A stretch of 64,000 nt of DNA from Streptomyces rhizosphaerihabitans (GCF_025399795.1 NZ_JAODTZ010000031.1:57728-121727), one strand, 5' to 3'; shown: positions 1 through 8,175, counted from the first letter of the stretch. Numbers and translations: made by a program. The notes: generated by a model from the letters alone, not told the origin.

Positions 1-800
1 GGCACCGGACTGGTGATCGCCGAGCAGCCGCCCCCGCAGCTGCCTCCGTCGGAGGACGGCTGCCGGCCGACGTACAGCGGGAAGAACCGCCAGCCGTCCG
101 TGTACTGCCTCCGCACCCAGTCGGCGGTGAGGTGCTGCTGGGCGCAGGCGCGGTTGAGGCCGCCGATGTAGACGCCGATGGCGCCGTACGGGGAGTCGTC
201 GCGCCAGGCGTCCATCGCCGACTGGCTCGGGGCGGTGCAGGCGTCGAAGCCCTCGCCGCGGTAGGAGGTGGCGTCGGTCGGCAGCGGGGCTGCCGCGGGC
301 CGTTCGGCGGGCCCCTCGGGCCGGGCGGCGGCGACGGGCAGTCCGGCGCTGCGCAGGACGTCCTGGATACGGGCGCGGTCGTATCCGTAGGCGGCGGTGA
401 CGACGATTCGGTCCGCGGTGGCCCGGTAGGTGCGGGCCGTGGCGTTCTCGGTGACGGCCCGGTCGGCGGCGGAAGCGGGCTGGACGAGAAGCGCCTCGGT
501 GCGTCCGCTGGCTCTGGCCGGGCAGTTCTGGTCGCTGCCGGGCGTGCCGAGGTAGACGGCGTGCCGGTCGAAGCGGACGCAGGTGTCGGGATGTTTCTTC
601 AGGTCCACGATCTGCCAGGAAGCGGGGACGGTGAAGATGTGGCCGCGGTAGGCGACCTGGGTCAGGTCCTCGGAGTCGGCCGGGCGCGGGGTCGAGCTCG
701 CGGGGCCGAGCGGCCCGGCGGCGAGGGCGGCGGCCGCGAGGAGCACGGTCAGGGCGCGGACACCGGTCCGGCGGGTCTGGGGCGAACGGGCAGCGTGCAT
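1..800 (-). CDS. Secreted DUF1906 (glycoside-hydrolase-like) protein, 3' end outside window
   Basis: The reverse strand from the ATG at 800 stays open to the window edge, so about 266 residues are visible and the C-terminus is missing. The N-terminus has an Arg-rich start followed by an Ala/Leu hydrophobic stretch (about residues 11-33), fitting an exported protein. The middle carries GEGFDACTAPS and AIGVYIGG, then a Trp/Tyr-rich segment ending FFPLYVGRQ. This is the opening of the DUF1906 / Rv2525c-like TIM-barrel domain found in actinobacterial secreted proteins, often beside peptidoglycan-binding modules. Substrate is unknown; hydrolase activity is family inference only. It is divergent from the trp leader, with its own upstream region at about 801-890. 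Confidence 0.8.
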   Translation of the reverse strand, partial: MHAARSPQTRRTGVRALTVLLAAAALAAGPLGPASSTPRPADSEDLTQVAYRGHIFTVPASWQIVDLKKHPDTCVRFDRHAVYLGTPGSDQNCPARASGRTEALLVQPASAADRAVTENATARTYRATADRIVVTAAYGYDRARIQDVLRSAGLPVAAARPEGPAERPAAAPLPTDATSYRGEGFDACTAPSQSAMDAWRDDSPYGAIGVYIGGLNRACAQQHLTADWVRRQYTDGWRFFPLYVGRQPSSDGGSCGGGCSAITSPV

Positions 801-890
801 GGTTCTCGTTTCACAGTGGGTTCAAACTGTCTGGCCATCCATGGCCGGTGACCGGGCGGTCGGAACGCCCTGCGGCAACGGTTCACGCTG

Positions 891-918
891 TTGCCCGCGC
901 CTCCGCTTCGGGTAATGT
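891..918 (+). promoter_or_regulatory. Promoter of trpL-trpEG
   Basis: TTGCCC (891-896) and TAATGT (913-918) are separated by 16 bp, a good sigma-HrdB-like match. The -10 ends only 7 bp before the trpL ATG at 926, so the transcript is probably leaderless for the leader peptide. Inferred from sequence only. Confidence 0.6.
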
Positions 919-925
919 GCGGCGC

Positions 926-982
926 ATGTTCGCGCATTCGAACCAGAACTGGTGGTGGACCGCACATCCGGCGGCCCACTGA
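926..982 (+). CDS. trpL: trp operon leader peptide with three consecutive Trp codons
   Basis: An 18-codon frame, MFAHSNQNWWWTAHPAAH, has TGG TGG TGG in its centre. It starts 7 bp after a -10 hexamer and is followed by a strong hairpin (1004-1030) and then trpEG. Ribosome stalling at the Trp codons when charged tRNA-Trp is scarce would control formation of that hairpin, the classical attenuation arrangement known for Streptomyces trpE genes. The peptide itself needs no function. Too short for gene finders but well supported by context. Confidence 0.93.
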   Translation: MFAHSNQNWWWTAHPAAH

Positions 983-1003
983 CTGCGCGTAGACACGACT
1001 TCG

Positions 1004-1030
1004 CGAAGGCCGCCCGAGGGGCGGCCTTCG
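1004..1030 (+). terminator. trp attenuator hairpin
   Basis: An 11-bp perfect stem (1004-1014 with 1020-1030, CGAAGGCCGCC arm) closes a 5-nt loop. It lies 21 bp downstream of the trpL stop codon and 61 bp before the trpEG start. The position and the Trp codons upstream make it the attenuator. There is no long T-tract, which is usual in this GC-rich group. Confidence 0.85.
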
Positions 1031-1091
1031 GTGTTTGCGGACCCGGGTCGTTCCTCTCCGAGATGCACGATTCGAGAGAAGGACCGCACCG

Positions 1092-2993
1092 ATGAATCTG
1101 CTCGACCTGCTGGACGATCCCCGTCCCTTCGCCCTGCTGCGCCGCCGCACCCCGGGCCGCGACCACGAGGTGGTGGAGCTGCTGCTGGGGCCGGTGCGCG
1201 AGGTGGAGCGCCTCGCCGACATCCCCGACGAGGGCCTCGCGCTGATCCCGTTCCGGCAGATCCGGGAGCGCGGCTTCGACGTCCGCGACGACGGCACCCC
1301 GCTCTCGGTGCTCGTCCCCGAGGAGCGCCACGAACTGCCGCTCGCACAGGCGCTGGCCGAGCTGCCGGCCCACGACGTCCGGGTCGAAGGCGGCGGCTTC
1401 GACGTCGGCGACGAGGAGTACTCCGGGATCGTCGAACGGGTGCTGCGCGAGGAGATCGGGCGCGGCGAGGGCGCCAACTTCGTGATCCGGCGGACGTACG
1501 AGGGCCGGATCCCGGGGTTCGGACGGGCCGACGCCCTGGCGCTGTTCCGCCGGTTGCTGGTCGGCGAGCGGGGCGCGTACTGGACGTTCGTCGTGCACAC
1601 CGGGGCGCGGACGCTGGTCGGGGCGAGTCCGGAGGTGCATGTCCGGATGTCCGCCGGGACGGTCGTGATGAACCCGATCAGCGGGACGTACCGCTATCCG
1701 GCCGGGGGTCCGACGCCCGAGGACCTGCTCGCCTTCCTCGCCGACGGCAAGGAGATCGAGGAGCTCTCGATGGTCGTCGACGAGGAGCTCAAGATGATGT
1801 GCACGGTCGGTGACATGGGCGGGGTGGTGATCGGGCCGCGGCTCAAGGAGATGGCCCATCTCGCGCACACCGAGTACGAGTTGCGGGGCCGCTCCTCGCT
1901 GGACGTGCGGGAGGTGCTGCGGGAGACGATGTTCGCGGCCACCGTCACCGGCTCGCCGGTGCAGAACGCCTGCCGTGTCATCGAGCGCCACGAGGTCGGC
2001 GGGCGCGGCTACTACGCGGGAGCGCTGGCGCTGGTCGGGCGGCAGCCGGGGGACGGGCCGGACGGCGGGGCCGGGGCGCAGACCCTCGACTCCCCGATCC
2101 TCATCCGGACCGCCGACATCGACGCGGACGGCCGGCTGCGGGTGCCGGTCGGCGCCACCCTCGTACGGGGATCGGATCCGGCGGGCGAGGTCGCCGAGAC
2201 CCATGCCAAGGCGGCGGGTGTGTTGGCGGCACTGGGGGTGCGGCCCGGCAGGCCGCACCCGGACGGCGCCCGGCCGAGGCTGGGCGACGATCCGCGGGTG
2301 CGGGCGTCGCTGGACGGGCGGCGGGCCTCGCTGGCGCCCTTCTGGCTGCGGATGCAGGAGCGGTCCCGGGAACTCACTGGGCACGCCCTGGTCGTGGACG
2401 CCGAGGACACCTTCACCGCGATGCTGGCGCATCTGCTGCGGTCGTCCGGGCTCGATGTGACGGTGCGCCGCTACGACGAACCGGGGCTGCGCGAGGCGGT
2501 CCTCGCGCACGAGGGGCCGGTGGTCCTCGGCCCCGGTCCCGGGGACCCCTCCGATCCGGCGGACCCCAAGATGCGCTTCCTGCGGGCGCTCACCGCCGAG
2601 GTGCTCCGGGGGCACCGGCACGGCGTCCTCGGTGTCTGCCTCGGCCACGAGCTGATCGCGGCCGAGCTGGGGCTGGACATCGTCCGCAAGGACGTGTCGT
2701 ACCAGGGCGCGCAGACCCGCATCGACCTCTTCGGGCGGGCCGAGACCGTCGGTTTCTACAACAGTTTCGCGGCCCGCTGCGACGACGACGCGCTGGTGGA
2801 GCTGTCGGCGCACGGCGTCGAGGTCAGCCGCGCCGCGAACGGCGAGGTGCACGCGCTGCGCGGTCCCGGATTCGCGGGTGTGCAGTTCCACCCGGAGTCG
2901 GTGCTGACGCTGAACGGCGCGGCCGTCGTACGGGAGTTGGCGGGTCAGCTGCGGGGCACCAGCACGTTCTCCGAGCGGCGGCCCTCGGTGTAG
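1092..2993 (+). CDS. trpE: Fused anthranilate synthase TrpE-TrpG
   Basis: 633 residues combining both anthranilate synthase components, which convert chorismate and glutamine to anthranilate for tryptophan synthesis. The N-terminal chorismate-binding domain (about residues 110-400) includes NPISGTYRYPAGG and the EELKMM segment. The C-terminal class I glutamine amidotransferase (about 430-620) has GVCLGHELIA with nucleophile Cys516 and FHPES with His600. The ATG at 1092 is chosen because AGAAGGA lies about 10 bp upstream; the frame is open to 1035 but without a ribosome site. Expression is expected to be controlled by the trpL attenuator. A PhzE-like secondary-metabolic enzyme has the same fusion, but the Trp leader favours tryptophan supply. 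The 3' end overlaps the convergent dehydrogenase by 49 bp. Confidence 0.93.
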   Translation: MNLLDLLDDPRPFALLRRRTPGRDHEVVELLLGPVREVERLADIPDEGLALIPFRQIRERGFDVRDDGTPLSVLVPEERHELPLAQALAELPAHDVRVEGGGFDVGDEEYSGIVERVLREEIGRGEGANFVIRRTYEGRIPGFGRADALALFRRLLVGERGAYWTFVVHTGARTLVGASPEVHVRMSAGTVVMNPISGTYRYPAGGPTPEDLLAFLADGKEIEELSMVVDEELKMMCTVGDMGGVVIGPRLKEMAHLAHTEYELRGRSSLDVREVLRETMFAATVTGSPVQNACRVIERHEVGGRGYYAGALALVGRQPGDGPDGGAGAQTLDSPILIRTADIDADGRLRVPVGATLVRGSDPAGEVAETHAKAAGVLAALGVRPGRPHPDGARPRLGDDPRVRASLDGRRASLAPFWLRMQERSRELTGHALVVDAEDTFTAMLAHLLRSSGLDVTVRRYDEPGLREAVLAHEGPVVLGPGPGDPSDPADPKMRFLRALTAEVLRGHRHGVLGVCLGHELIAAELGLDIVRKDVSYQGAQTRIDLFGRAETVGFYNSFAARCDDDALVELSAHGVEVSRAANGEVHALRGPGFAGVQFHPESVLTLNGAAVVRELAGQLRGTSTFSERRPSV

Positions 2994-3940
2994 TCGAGGA
3001 CGTTCCCGACAGTGGTGTCGACGATCTGGCCGACGGCGTCGGCGGTGTAGTACGCCTGGTGCGAGGTGACCAGGACGTTCGGGAAGGTGACCAGACGGGC
3101 CAGGGTGTCGTCCTCGACGGTTTCGAGGGACTTGTCGAGGAAGAACAGCCCGGCCTCCGCCTCGTACACGTCGAGACCGACGCCCGTGAAACGGCCTGCG
3201 CGCAACTGGGTGACGAGAGCCTGGCTGTCGATCAGGCCGCCGCGGCTGGAGTTCACCAGGATCGCGTCGTCCTTCATCGCGCGCAGGGCGTCGGCGTCGA
3301 TGAGGTGCTGGGTCTGGGGCATCAGCGGAACGTGCAGGGTGACCAGGTCGGACTCGGCGAGGAGGCGCTCCTTGGAGACGTACTCCATGCCGAGTTCGAC
3401 GCAGGCCGGGTTCTCGGCGATGTCCCAGCCGAGCAGCTTCATGCCGAAACCGTGGGCGATCCGGGTGAAGGCCTCGCCGATCTTCCCGGTGCCGAGGACG
3501 CCCGCGGTGCGGCCGTGCATGTCACGGCCCATCAGTCCGTCGAGGCGGAAGTCGAAGTCGCGGGTGCGGTTGGCGGCGCGCACGATACGGCGGTTGACGG
3601 CCATGCCGAGGGTCCAGGCGAACTCGGCGACCGAGTGGGGCGAGTAGTACGAGACCCGGGCGACCGTCATGCCGAGGCGCTCGGCGACCTCGAGGTCGAT
3701 GTTGTTGAACCCGGTGGAGCGCTGGGCGACGAGCTGGGTGCCGCCGGCCGCCAGGGTCTGCAGAACACGGTGTCCCAGGCCGCAGTTGACGCTGGTGGAG
3801 ATGACCTCGTAGCCGGCCGCGATGGGCGCGGTGTCCTCGGTGAGGAAGACGCCGAGGCAGCGGACCTCGTGGCGTCCCTCGAAAGCCTTCTCGATCAGGG
3901 GCTTCTCGTCGGACTGGACGCCGAACGCCAGGATCTCCAC
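2945..3940 (-). CDS. D-lactate dehydrogenase-type 2-hydroxyacid dehydrogenase
   Basis: 331 residues, the normal length for D-isomer-specific 2-hydroxyacid dehydrogenases that interconvert pyruvate and D-lactate with NAD(H). Visible: the dinucleotide fold GVLGTGKIGEAF (middle), NSSRGGLID, and the catalytic-His segment TSHQAYYT near the C-terminus. Start is GTG at 3940, with GGGAGGA 5-8 bp upstream; upstream in-frame sequence runs into a palindrome and the pfkA end and is not coding. It is co-oriented with and 71 bp downstream of pfkA, separated by a 13-bp inverted repeat. Related specificities (other 2-keto acids) cannot be excluded. Confidence 0.85.
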   Translation of the reverse strand: MEILAFGVQSDEKPLIEKAFEGRHEVRCLGVFLTEDTAPIAAGYEVISTSVNCGLGHRVLQTLAAGGTQLVAQRSTGFNNIDLEVAERLGMTVARVSYYSPHSVAEFAWTLGMAVNRRIVRAANRTRDFDFRLDGLMGRDMHGRTAGVLGTGKIGEAFTRIAHGFGMKLLGWDIAENPACVELGMEYVSKERLLAESDLVTLHVPLMPQTQHLIDADALRAMKDDAILVNSSRGGLIDSQALVTQLRAGRFTGVGLDVYEAEAGLFFLDKSLETVEDDTLARLVTFPNVLVTSHQAYYTADAVGQIVDTTVGNVLDYTEGRRSENVLVPRS

Positions 3941-3954
3941 CGGTTCCTCCCGTT

Positions 3955-3992
3955 CTGGGGGTATGGGCCGAATATACGACCCATACCCCCAG
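3955..3992 (-). promoter_or_regulatory. 13-bp perfect inverted repeat upstream of the dehydrogenase
   Basis: Arms CTGGGGGTATGGG (3955-3967) and CCCATACCCCCAG (3980-3992) enclose 12 nt. The repeat sits between the pfkA stop and the dehydrogenase ribosome site, ending 15 bp from the GTG. On the minus strand the loop contains TATATT, a plausible -10, so this could be an operator over an internal promoter; equally it could be an RNA hairpin that ends pfkA transcripts. Sequence alone does not decide. Confidence 0.6.
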
Positions 3993-4011
3993 AGTCGCAG
4001 AGGCTCCGCCG

Positions 4012-5040
4012 TCAGCCGAAGAAGACGCCGACCTCCTCGTAGAGCTTCGGGTCGACCGTCTTCAGCTTGGCGGTCGCCTCGGCGATCGGAACGCGGACGA
4101 TGTCGGTGCCGCGCAGGGCCACCATCTTGCCGAAGTCGCCGTCGCGGACGGCCTCGATGGCGTGCAGGCCGAAGCGGGTGGCGAGCCAGCGGTCGAAGGC
4201 GCTGGGCGTCCCGCCGCGCTGGACGTGCCCGAGGACCGTGGTGCGGGCCTCCTTGCCGGTGCGCCGCTCGATCTCCTTCGCCAGCCACTCGCCGACACCG
4301 GAGAGCCGGACATGCCCGAAGGAGTCGAGGGTCCCGTCCTTGAGGACCATGTCGCCGTCCTTGGGCATGGCACCCTCGGCGACGACCACGATCGGCGCGT
4401 ACGACGCCTTGAAGCGCGAGGTCACCCAGGCGCAGACCTGGTCCACGTCGAAGCGCTGCTCGGGGATGAGGATGACGTTCGCGCCGCCGGCCAGGCCCGA
4501 GTGGAGGGCGATCCAGCCCGCGTGGCGGCCCATCACCTCGCAGACGAGGACGCGCATGTGCGATTCGGCGGTGGTGTGCAGGCGGTCGATGGCCTCGGTC
4601 GCGATGTTGACCGCCGTGTCGAAGCCGAAGGTGTAGTCGGTGGCGGAGAGGTCGTTGTCGATGGTCTTCGGTACGCCGACGATGTTGATGCCGTACTCGT
4701 CGCCGAGCCGCGCGGCGACGCCCAGGGTGTCCTCGCCGCCGATCGCGACGAGGGCCTCGACCTCCTGCTTGGCCAGGTTCTCCTTGATCCGGCGGATGCC
4801 GTTCTCGTGCTTGAGGGGGTTGGTGCGCGAGGATCCGAGGATGGTGCCGCCGCGGGGCAGGATCCCGCGCACGGCGGAGATGTCGAGCCGGACGGTGTCG
4901 CCTTCGAGCGGCCCCCGCCAGCCGTCGCGGTAACCGACGAAGTCATAGCCGTACTCCTGCACGCCCTTGCGGACGATGCCCCGGATGACGGCGTTGAGCC
5001 CGGGGCAGTCGCCGCCTCCGGTCAGTACTCCGACCCGCAT
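4012..5040 (-). CDS. pfkA: 6-phosphofructokinase
   Basis: 342 residues of the PfkA family, phosphorylating fructose 6-phosphate in glycolysis. Family motifs are clear: GGGDCPGLNAVIRG at the N-terminus, GSSRTNP, GGEDTLG, PKTIDNDL and the MGRHAGWIA region. The GGEDT motif carries acidic residues where ATP-specific enzymes have Gly; in the wider family this position helps distinguish ATP from pyrophosphate use, so the phosphoryl donor is not safely assigned from sequence. Start is the ATG at 5040 with AAGGGAC upstream; an in-frame ATG at 5058 overlaps that ribosome site. Upstream lies a Crp-like palindrome over the probable -10. Confidence 0.92.
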   Translation of the reverse strand: MRVGVLTGGGDCPGLNAVIRGIVRKGVQEYGYDFVGYRDGWRGPLEGDTVRLDISAVRGILPRGGTILGSSRTNPLKHENGIRRIKENLAKQEVEALVAIGGEDTLGVAARLGDEYGINIVGVPKTIDNDLSATDYTFGFDTAVNIATEAIDRLHTTAESHMRVLVCEVMGRHAGWIALHSGLAGGANVILIPEQRFDVDQVCAWVTSRFKASYAPIVVVAEGAMPKDGDMVLKDGTLDSFGHVRLSGVGEWLAKEIERRTGKEARTTVLGHVQRGGTPSAFDRWLATRFGLHAIEAVRDGDFGKMVALRGTDIVRVPIAEATAKLKTVDPKLYEEVGVFFG

Positions 5041-5083
5041 GGAAAGTCCCTTCGCCATGGTTGGCTGATGGACTCACGCTAAT

Positions 5084-5099
5084 AGTGATCCAGGTCACT
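5084..5099 (-). promoter_or_regulatory. Crp-like palindrome at the pfkA promoter
   Basis: AGTGA-N6-TCACT is a perfect palindrome; read on the plus strand it fits the actinobacterial Crp pattern GTG-N6-GNCAC. It overlaps the end of a plausible pfkA -10 (TATTAG, 5084 to 5079 on the minus strand), a position that would repress if occupied. Binding is inference. Confidence 0.5.
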
Positions 5100-5183
5100 T
5101 CGGCATGGTGCGGATGGTCTATTCCGGTGAATTGTCGGCCAGTTGATCAACGCAGATCACCCGAAGGGGGGCCGCTGTCCGGG

Positions 5184-5885
5184 TCAGGCCTCGTCCAGTC
5201 CGCGCTCTATGGCGTAGCGGACCAGCTCGACGCGGTTGTGCAACTGGAGCTTGCCCAGGGTGTTCTGCACATGGTTCTGGACGGTGCGGTGGGAGATGAC
5301 CAGGCGCTCGGCGATCTGCTTGTAGCTCAGTCCCTTGGCGACCAGGCGGAGGACCTCGGTCTCACGGTCGGTCAGCTGCGGGACCCTCGGCTCGCCGGCG
5401 CCCGTGGCGCTGGCGGGCTCCGAGGCCAGCCGGCGGTACTCGCCGAGGACCAGGCCCGCGAGGCCCGGGGTGAACACCGGGTCGCCGACGGCCGTCCGGC
5501 GCACCGCGTCGGTCAGCTCCTCCGCGGACGCCGACTTCAGGAGGTAGCCGGTCGCGCCGGACTTCACCGCCTCCAGCACATCGGCGTGCTCTCCGCTGGC
5601 CGACAGGACCAGAACCCGCAGAGCCTGATTGGCGCCGACCAGCTCCTTGCAGACCTGCACACCTGGCTTGGCGGGCAGGTTCAGATCGAGGACGAGGACG
5701 TCGGGCGCCACCGCCAGGGCCCGGCGCACGGCCTGTTCGCCGTCGCCCGCCGTGGCGACCACGTCGAACCCCGCGGCCGCCAGGTCACGGGCCACCGCGT
5801 CGCGCCACATGGGGTGGTCGTCCACCACCATGACCCTGATGGGATCCTCGCCCGCCCGCGGCTCCGCCGCCGTCCCGCCCGTCAT
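5184..5885 (-). CDS. NarL/LuxR-family response regulator
   Basis: 233 residues. Receiver domain (about 15-135) with the acidic pair in VMVVDDHP, phospho-acceptor Asp in VLDLNLPAKPG and Lys in LLKSASAEE. A LuxR-type helix-turn-helix follows (about 165-228): LTDRETEVLRLVAKGLSYKQIAERL and VQNHVQNTLGKL regions. Its start lies 19 bp after the stop of the sensor kinase upstream on the same strand, so the two form a two-component pair. The signal and targets are not visible. Confidence 0.92.
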   Translation of the reverse strand: MTGGTAAEPRAGEDPIRVMVVDDHPMWRDAVARDLAAAGFDVVATAGDGEQAVRRALAVAPDVLVLDLNLPAKPGVQVCKELVGANQALRVLVLSASGEHADVLEAVKSGATGYLLKSASAEELTDAVRRTAVGDPVFTPGLAGLVLGEYRRLASEPASATGAGEPRVPQLTDRETEVLRLVAKGLSYKQIAERLVISHRTVQNHVQNTLGKLQLHNRVELVRYAIERGLDEA

Positions 5886-5904
5886 CGCCGTACCGTCGCC
5901 TTCG

Positions 5905-7107
5905 TCATCGCGTCTTCGCCTTCCCCCGCGCGTCCTTCGGTACCTTCAGCTCGACCTCGGTGCCCTGCCCCGGGACCGAGATCAGCTCGGCCGTGCCGCC
6001 CAGCTCGCGCAGCCTGCCGCGGATCGACAGCGCCACCCCGAGCCGCCCCTCGCCCTCGGCCTGGGCGAGCCGCCCCTCCGGGATGCCGGGACCGTCGTCG
6101 CGCACCGTCACGATCACCGCGTCCGGTTCGTCCTCGACCAGGATCCAGGCACGGGCGTCCGCGCCCACGTGCTTGCGGACATTGTCCAGGGCGGCACCGA
6201 CGGCCGCGGCCACTTCCCGCGCGGCGGGCGGACCGAGGGGTACCGGCGCGCCGGGCTCGGAGAGGGTCACGCGCGCGGTGGTGTACGGGGCGAGCAGGGC
6301 GCGCAGGTCGACGGGGCCCGCGGGATCCTCGTCGTCGGGTTCGTCGACGGCTCGTACGACCGCGCCGAGTGCGGCGTCCTCCGACACCCGTGAGACGGGC
6401 ACCAGACCACCCGACACCAGCGTGCGCAGCGCGGCCTCCTGCTCACCGGCCATCCTGCCGAGCTCCGCGGCCTCGCCGCCGAGCGCGCTGCCACGCCGCT
6501 GCACCATGGCGAGGACCTGGAGCACGCCGTCGTGGATGTCCCGGGCGAGGCGCTCGCGTTCGCGGGTGGTGGCCTCGATCTCCAGGGCACGGGCGAGGGT
6601 GCGCTCGGAGGCGCGGGCGACCTCGACGACGTAGCCGATGGCGATGGAGGCGACCCAGACGAGAATCACGTTGTGCACGGTGTCCCGGGTCGGGGCGCCG
6701 CGCTCGATGATGTTGGCCGCGGCGACGAGCGTGGAGGCGAAGGCCGCCCACCGCCAGCCGCCCTTGATCGCGAAGGCCAGGACGGCGCCCGCCGTCCATA
6801 TCGACGGCAGCGTCGGGCCGCCCGAGTCGATGCGCGAGGCGGAGTCGGCGACGCGGGTGAGCATGATGCCGGCCAGCGCGACCGTGAGGTCGGCGGCGAG
6901 GAACCGCCTGGTGCAGTTGGCCGCGCCGGAGACTCTCGGGAGCGTGGCCAGCGTCCAGACGAGCAGGAACGCGAAGAACGCGACGGCCACCCACGGGCGG
7001 GCGAACTTGTCGTACGCGGTGGCGAAGAGCCCGATCGCGTACAGCACGGTCAGCACCCGGTACCCGGTCAGCGCACGCCACAGCGGCTGCTCGACCGACA
7101 TCCTCAT
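5905..7107 (-). CDS. Membrane sensor histidine kinase (DUF5931/MacS-like)
   Basis: About 400 residues. The N-terminal half holds roughly five or six hydrophobic segments (about 10-165) resembling the DUF5931 sensor region of actinobacterial kinases. The dimerisation helix contains the phospho-acceptor His in ARDIHDGVLQVL, and the C-terminal ATPase domain has VRDDGPGIPEG and GVALSIRGRL. It phosphorylates the co-transcribed regulator downstream. Start is uncertain: ATG at 7107 has GAGAGAG upstream, while ATG at 7128 would add seven residues. Confidence 0.88.
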   Translation of the reverse strand: MRMSVEQPLWRALTGYRVLTVLYAIGLFATAYDKFARPWVAVAFFAFLLVWTLATLPRVSGAANCTRRFLAADLTVALAGIMLTRVADSASRIDSGGPTLPSIWTAGAVLAFAIKGGWRWAAFASTLVAAANIIERGAPTRDTVHNVILVWVASIAIGYVVEVARASERTLARALEIEATTRERERLARDIHDGVLQVLAMVQRRGSALGGEAAELGRMAGEQEAALRTLVSGGLVPVSRVSEDAALGAVVRAVDEPDDEDPAGPVDLRALLAPYTTARVTLSEPGAPVPLGPPAAREVAAAVGAALDNVRKHVGADARAWILVEDEPDAVIVTVRDDGPGIPEGRLAQAEGEGRLGVALSIRGRLRELGGTAELISVPGQGTEVELKVPKDARGKAKTR

Positions 7108-7167
7108 GACTCTCTCGCGTTTGGCCATGCCCCCCACCCCACACTGCCGACGTCCTGACGGACGCTT

Positions 7168-8175
7168 CTAGGAGCCGGACCGTTGCCTGTCGGTCGGTTC
7201 GGCTTCCCCGACGGTCCCCTCACCGGTCGACGGATCGGCCTGTTCCCCGGCCTGCGCTTCGGCAGCCTGCCCCCCGGCCTGCTCCCCGTTCCGCGCCTCG
7301 GCCTGCTCCCCGGCCGCCTGCTCCTCGGCCACAAGCTCCCCGGCCGCCTGCTTCTCGGCCTGCTCCTCGGCCGCAAGCTTCTCGGCCTGTTCCTCGGCCG
7401 CAAGCTTCTCGGCCTGTTCCTTGGCCGCCTGCTTCTCGGCCTGGGCGAGCGCCGCCCTGGCCGCCTTCTCCGCGTCCTTCTCGGCCTTCGCCGCATCCGC
7501 GATCTGCCGCTTGGCGGCCGTCGCGTACATGTCGACGTACTCCTGGCCGGAGAGCTTCATGATCTCGTACATGACCTCGTCGGTCACCGCGCGGAGCACG
7601 AACCGGTCGTGCTCCATACCGCTGTAGCGGCTGAAGTCCAGCGGCTTGCCGATGCGGATGCCCGGACGCATCAGCTTGGGCATCACCTTGCCCGGCGGCT
7701 GGATCTTCTCGGTGTCGATCATCGCGACGGGGATGACGGGCGCGCCGGTGGCGAGGGCCACGCGCGCGAGGCCACCGGGCTTGCCCCGGTAGAGGCGGCC
7801 GTCGGGCGAGCGCGTGCCCTCCGGGTAGATGCCGAACAGCTCACCGCGCTCGATCACGTCGATGCCGCTCTTGATGGCCGCCTCGCCCGCGCCACGCGCG
7901 CCGGAACGGTCCACCGGGAGCTGGCCGACGCCCTTGAAGAAGGCGGCGGTCATCCGGCCCTTGATACCCGGGGTCGTGAAGTATTCGGCCTTCGCGATGA
8001 AGGTCACCTTGCGGTCGAGGACCGCCGGCAGGAAGAAGGAGTCCGAGAACGACAGGTGATTGCTCGCCAGAATGGCCGGGCCCTCGGCGGGGATGTTCTC
8101 GAGGCCTTCCACCCAGGGCCTGAAGGCGAGCTTCAGCGGCCCTCCGATGGAAAACTTCATTGCGCCGTAGATCAC
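7168..8175 (-). CDS. PlsC-like 1-acylglycerol-3-phosphate acyltransferase with repetitive C-terminus
   Basis: 335 residues. The catalytic domain (about 15-220) has the acyltransferase NHLSFSD (HX4D) motif, FPEGTRS-type IYPEGTRSPDG and a PVIPVAMI segment, so it should acylate lysophospholipid acceptors at the membrane. From about residue 225 the chain becomes an Ala/Glu/Lys/Gln-rich helix-forming tail containing three 9-residue EQAEKLAAE-type repeats, then an acidic end; this tail is not part of the family. Start is GTG at 8175, with AGGAGG 7 bp upstream. Divergent from the esterase gene. Confidence 0.88.
   Translation of the reverse strand: MIYGAMKFSIGGPLKLAFRPWVEGLENIPAEGPAILASNHLSFSDSFFLPAVLDRKVTFIAKAEYFTTPGIKGRMTAAFFKGVGQLPVDRSGARGAGEAAIKSGIDVIERGELFGIYPEGTRSPDGRLYRGKPGGLARVALATGAPVIPVAMIDTEKIQPPGKVMPKLMRPGIRIGKPLDFSRYSGMEHDRFVLRAVTDEVMYEIMKLSGQEYVDMYATAAKRQIADAAKAEKDAEKAARAALAQAEKQAAKEQAEKLAAEEQAEKLAAEEQAEKQAAGELVAEEQAAGEQAEARNGEQAGGQAAEAQAGEQADPSTGEGTVGEAEPTDRQRSGS
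7351..7431 (-). repeat. Three tandem 27-bp units in the acyltransferase tail
   Basis: Units at 7351-7377, 7378-7404 and 7405-7431 are nearly identical and in frame, each encoding nine residues of the EQAEKLAAE type. More degenerate copies flank them (about 7270-7350). They lengthen a predicted helical tail. Confidence 0.85.
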
